A stretch of 64,000 nucleotides of DNA from NCBI RefSeq assembly GCF_000420085.1, contig NZ_ATUG01000001.1, positions 2,317,223 to 2,381,222 on the forward strand, in the 5' to 3' direction. This DNA is from Desulfospira joergensenii DSM 10085 (GTDB taxonomy: Bacteria > Desulfobacterota > Desulfobacteria > Desulfobacterales > Desulfobacteraceae). The notes beneath the pieces are model-generated. The model was not told the DNA's origin. It was given only the letters and a program-made list of their open reading frames with translations, and made no database searches. Shown here piece by piece: positions 61,310-64,000 of the stretch. Position numbers and translations under genes: made by a program. Every line of letters begins with the position of its first letter. The first letter of the stretch is position 1.

Positions 61310-62206
61310 ATGGATCTATACCACCTAAAGACCTTTTTTATCCTGGCAAAGATCAAGAATTTTACCCGGGCCGCAGAAGCCCTGTTTGTCACCCAGTCCG
61401 CGGTCAGCCACGCCATTAAAAAACTGGAGACCTCCCTGGACACCCCCCTGATCCGCCGCCGGGGAAAGACCCTTTCCCTGACCCATGCCGGCCAGGCTCT
61501 GTTCAGGTCCTGCGAAAAGATCTTCTATGAAATCGAACGGGCCGACCAGGAGATCACCCGGTTTAAAAAAGAGGCCAAACTGGGAATCCGGATCGGATCC
61601 ACCGTTGAATTCGGCACCTCAATCCTGATCAATCATATCCATACCTTTCTTGAAAACCATCCGGATATCCACCTGGACTTTTATTTTTCCCATTATCTGG
61701 GAAAGCCCCTGGCCCAGGATGAGGTGGACCTGGTCGTTGACTGCCGGGATCATGATCTGCCCAACCTGGAAAAAATATATCTTTTCCAGGAACAATACGT
61801 CACCATTGCTTCGCCTCAATTCGTGAAAGAGCATGAGATCCGTTCTCTGGACGATCTTGAAAAGATCAATCTCCTTTCCGATGACAAGAATCTGGACTGG
61901 TGGAAAAATTTCGTCACGGCCATTCCCCGGGAAAAAAGGACCTGTCTGAAAAACGTAATCCAAATCAACCATATCCGGGGAATCATCAATGGCGCCATTT
62001 CAGGGCTGGGCATCGGATTTGTCCCCAAGTATACGGTCATCCGGGAACTTGAGGAAAAAATCCTCATCGATCCCTTTCCCGGGATCAAGCCCGGGGCCGA
62101 TCATTTCAATATTTTCATTAAACGGGAAAAGCTGGAATTTAAAAAGCACAAGGCCCTTGTGGAATACCTGACCCGGATCAAGCCCTCCCAGTTCGGCGTG
62201 GGTTAG
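61310..62206 (+). CDS. LysR-family transcriptional regulator
   Basis: 298 residues from ATG 61310, the standard start MDLYHLKTFFILAKIKNFTR; a TTG five codons earlier is unlikely. The HTH is at ~15-60 (AAEALFVTQSAVSHAIKKLE), followed by the LysR effector-binding domain (RIGSTVEFGTSILINHIHTF, GISGLGIGFVPKYTVI-type region). Divergent from the ALDH7/P5CDH operon with a dyad in between, so it most likely controls it in response to lysine- or proline-derived compounds. Effector not predicted. Confidence 0.94.
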   Translation: MDLYHLKTFFILAKIKNFTRAAEALFVTQSAVSHAIKKLETSLDTPLIRRRGKTLSLTHAGQALFRSCEKIFYEIERADQEITRFKKEAKLGIRIGSTVEFGTSILINHIHTFLENHPDIHLDFYFSHYLGKPLAQDEVDLVVDCRDHDLPNLEKIYLFQEQYVTIASPQFVKEHEIRSLDDLEKINLLSDDKNLDWWKNFVTAIPREKRTCLKNVIQINHIRGIINGAISGLGIGFVPKYTVIRELEEKILIDPFPGIKPGADHFNIFIKREKLEFKKHKALVEYLTRIKPSQFGVG

Positions 62207-62409
62207 GCCCAAATGTGTAAAATATCTTTGCCAAACATCAATTATTACTTGACATTTGTTGAAAATCATCTATCTTAGGCGGACTGCGCTTACTATTTTA
62301 ACGCACAGGTTTCAAATCACAGGTGTATATTCCCTAACAAAAAGTGAGATTACTCCCAGCGTTGGAAACCGAATTTTTTTTATTTTTTTTATTACAGGAG
62401 AAAGCCACT

Positions 62410-62610
62410 ATGGCAAACGGCATCGTAAAATGGTTTAACGAATCAAAAGGTTTTGGATTTATCGAGCAGGAAGGCGGAAAAGATGTATTTGTGCATCATA
62501 CCGGCATCAACGGAGCAGGGTTTAAATCCCTGAATGAAGGGGATCAGGTTTCATTTGATATTGAAGAAGGACAGAAAGGTCCTGCTGCAACAAATGTAAC
62601 GGTTCTCTAG
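62410..62610 (+). CDS. Cold-shock protein (CspA family)
   Basis: 66 residues, the usual length. RNP motifs KGFGFIEQ and DVFVHHTGI mark the nucleic-acid face. ATG 62410 behind AGGAGAAAG; an in-frame start at 62344 is part of the leader and not used. CspA proteins act as RNA chaperones that melt secondary structure. The transcribed leader of 200 bases before the gene is long, as in cold-inducible csp genes, but no cold box could be confirmed by eye. Terminated by a strong hairpin. Confidence 0.96.
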   Translation: MANGIVKWFNESKGFGFIEQEGGKDVFVHHTGINGAGFKSLNEGDQVSFDIEEGQKGPAATNVTVL

Positions 62611-62672
62611 TTAGCCATTTTATCTATTTTTCAAAGCAGCCGTCGTTAGGGCTGCCCACAAAAAGATAAATC

Positions 62673-62708
62673 AAAAGCCCGGGGCAATATTGCTCCCGGG
62701 CTTTTTTG
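62673..62708. terminator. Bidirectional terminator after csp
   Basis: AAAAGCCCGGG / CCCGGGCTTTT with inner GCAAT/ATTGC pairing and T-runs on both sides. Lies between the cold-shock gene (plus) and the RRM gene (minus), so it ends both transcripts. Confidence 0.92.
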
Positions 62709-62735
62709 TTTTGTGGATAAGGCTTTAAAAAATTC

Positions 62736-63014
62736 TTAAAATCGCCTCCGCTTAAAAGGCTTTTTTTTCTTGCCGCCGGAATCGGCAGGATTCACCTTAA
62801 TGGTTTTCCCGTCAATAAATTTTTTATTCAAGGCCTTGATTGCCTGGTCCGCCTCTGAGTTGCTGGGCATTTCAACGAATCCAAACCCCTTGGACCTCCC
62901 GGTGTATCTGTCTTTTATGATTTTCGCACTTTGGACTTCGCCAAAGGCTTCAAACATTTCTCTTAGGGAAGTCTCATTCATTTGATCGGTAAAATTCCCA
63001 ACATAAATATTCAT
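62736..63014 (-). CDS. RRM-type RNA-binding protein
   Basis: 92 residues. RNP2 is MNIYVGNF at the start and RNP1 is KGFGFVEM at ~43, with the expected strand-helix-strand-strand-helix-strand spacing. A basic, Gly/Lys/Arg-rich tail (GGKKKKPFKRRRF) follows. Such single-RRM proteins are common in cyanobacteria and some Desulfobacterota and are often cold-induced, which suits the cold-shock gene opposite it. ATG 63014 with AAAGAG upstream. RNA target unknown. Confidence 0.94.
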   Translation of the reverse strand: MNIYVGNFTDQMNETSLREMFEAFGEVQSAKIIKDRYTGRSKGFGFVEMPSNSEADQAIKALNKKFIDGKTIKVNPADSGGKKKKPFKRRRF

Positions 63015-63485
63015 TCAATATCCTTTTCTCTTTAAGGACTATTTCGTAATCCGGAATGAAATCGCAGATGAAAAAATGGAAAATCCGTTAATTTTCCCAA
63101 TCACGCCGTTGTCCTGATGCTATACGCCAAACCCTTCTTCAGCCGACCATCACGCCGTGAGCGTTCCCGTTGAAAATAAAGGAAAAATCATGGAATGATA
63201 TAACAGCAGGGGCGTATCCTTTGTGCACGCACCCTGCTGATCCCTTTTGTATAACAGGTTTGACCTGAAAACTCAAAACAAATAAAAAGCCCGGCTCTGC
63301 AAGCCTCCCATGAAACAGTTGCCGGGACCGGGATAATAAATCTTGCTCATAAACAGGGAATCGGATAGACTCCAGGCATATTGGAAAATTTAAATTTTCT
63401 AAACGTGAATACCATTTACATGTAAGTTCAGACAGCCTTTTGGTTCGTTTACGGAATCCTTTCTGTCTTGCACCTTCGAGGTTGT
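63015..63485. other. Divergent region before the cysteine-cluster gene
   Basis: About 470 bases without a gene, containing the promoters for the RRM gene (minus) and the cysteine-cluster gene (plus). A TCACGCCGT string occurs twice (near 63101 and 63150), and the leader before the RRM gene is AT-rich. No hairpin or open frame stands out. Confidence 0.4.
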
Positions 63486-64000
63486 ATGAAAGAATCAGAG
63501 GGCCCGGCCGACCAGGATCTATTCAAAACCATTCTGGAAAAAATTTTTCTGGAAAAAGTATACCATGGCTTTCTCAAGGACTCGGTTCTTTCCGTAGCGG
63601 TGGAGGTCATGGAGTATGTCCAGAACATCATCCAGGACCTTGAGGAATCCGGACAGGCCCCTCAGGTTTCCTGCCGCAACGGCTGTGATTTCTGCTGTTA
63701 CTCGCATATTACCATTTTGCCCATTGAGGCCCTGTTGATCTATTCCTTTGTTCAGGATCAATTCACGGATTCGGAACTTACGGTTTTAAGAGAAAAAATC
63801 AAAACCAAACACAGATTAATCCGGGGCAAAACCCTGGAAGAAAAATTTGATCTAAAAGAAAAAACGCCCTGTATATTTTTAAGGGACGGCGCCTGCCGGA
63901 TCTATCCGGTCCGCCCCTTTATCTGCCGGGCCTGGAACTCCCTTGACGCGTCGGAATGCCGGGCTGCCTTTCATGCCGATAACCTTCATGCCCGGATCGA
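63486..64000 (+). CDS. YkgJ-family cysteine-cluster protein, partial
   Basis: Frame open to the right edge, ~171 residues visible. ATG 63486 with GAGG just upstream. The hallmark cysteines of the YkgJ/zinc- or iron-chelating family are seen: CRNGCDFCC near residue 64, then CIFLRDGACRIYPVRPFICR. These proteins bind iron-sulfur or zinc and have no settled function; some sit near flagellar genes. The C-terminus is missing. Confidence 0.85.
   Translation, partial: MKESEGPADQDLFKTILEKIFLEKVYHGFLKDSVLSVAVEVMEYVQNIIQDLEESGQAPQVSCRNGCDFCCYSHITILPIEALLIYSFVQDQFTDSELTVLREKIKTKHRLIRGKTLEEKFDLKEKTPCIFLRDGACRIYPVRPFICRAWNSLDASECRAAFHADNLHARI

Overview
The window looks like chromosome from a motile, Gram-negative, anaerobic member of the Desulfobacterota, most likely Desulfobacteraceae. 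That assignment is an inference from gene style: very large flagellar axial proteins, an MglA/MglB-type GTPase pair, a split glutamate synthase with a GlnT-type glutamine synthetase, many sigma-54 elements and moderately high GC. No rRNA, tRNA or CRISPR array was seen. Only two regions look acquired or decayed: an AT-rich pentapeptide-repeat gene near 35-36.5 kb and a degenerate transposase-like gene at 29.9-30.8 kb.

Layout. 1-6.4 kb (minus strand): a probable signalling cluster. It holds a pseudo-receiver/DUF4388 protein, then a HAMP membrane protein with a zinc ribbon, two tandem PhnD-like periplasmic binding proteins, a roadblock (MglB-like) protein, an MglA-like GTPase and a partial helical protein with an internal duplication. 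6.9-13.7 kb (plus): carA-carB-purF with overlapping ends, then a radical SAM protein. 13.7-29.5 kb: flagellar structural genes fliD (minus), flgD-flgE-flgN-like-flgK-flgL (plus) and flagellin (minus). All the axial proteins are oversized, share repeated modules, and the flagellin carries a long hexapeptide-repeat insert. 29.9-36.5 kb: degenerate transposase-like gene, an anti-sigma/Spy-like/ECF sigma operon, a PspF-like sigma-54 activator, an unknown protein, and a pentapeptide-repeat protein with a conserved C-terminal domain of unknown function.

36.7-40.5 kb: a YbhB/Raf-kinase-inhibitor-like protein, an unusual TetR-SDR fusion, an AEC transporter and a Crp/Fnr regulator. 40.9-45.6 kb: a GlrK-QseG-GlrR-like two-component locus followed by a sigma-54 promoter and a FeeM-like N-acyltransferase. 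45.8-56 kb: nitrogen assimilation, with PII and AmtB behind a near-consensus sigma-54 promoter, a stand-alone class II amidotransferase, a GXGXG/FMN glutamate synthase-like protein, a type III glutamine synthetase behind its own sigma-54 promoter, a YbaK deacylase, a periplasmic binding protein and an XRE-cupin regulator.

56-64 kb: a diguanylate cyclase, a 50-residue orphan peptide, two adjacent amino-acid semialdehyde dehydrogenases (P5C and aminoadipate type) with a divergent LysR regulator, a cold-shock protein, an RRM RNA-binding protein, and a partial cysteine-cluster protein at the right edge.

The strongest candidates for something undescribed are the PhnD/HAMP/MglAB cluster, the hexapeptide-repeat flagellin with its shared axial-protein modules, and the pentapeptide-repeat protein with its sensor- or TIR-like tail.
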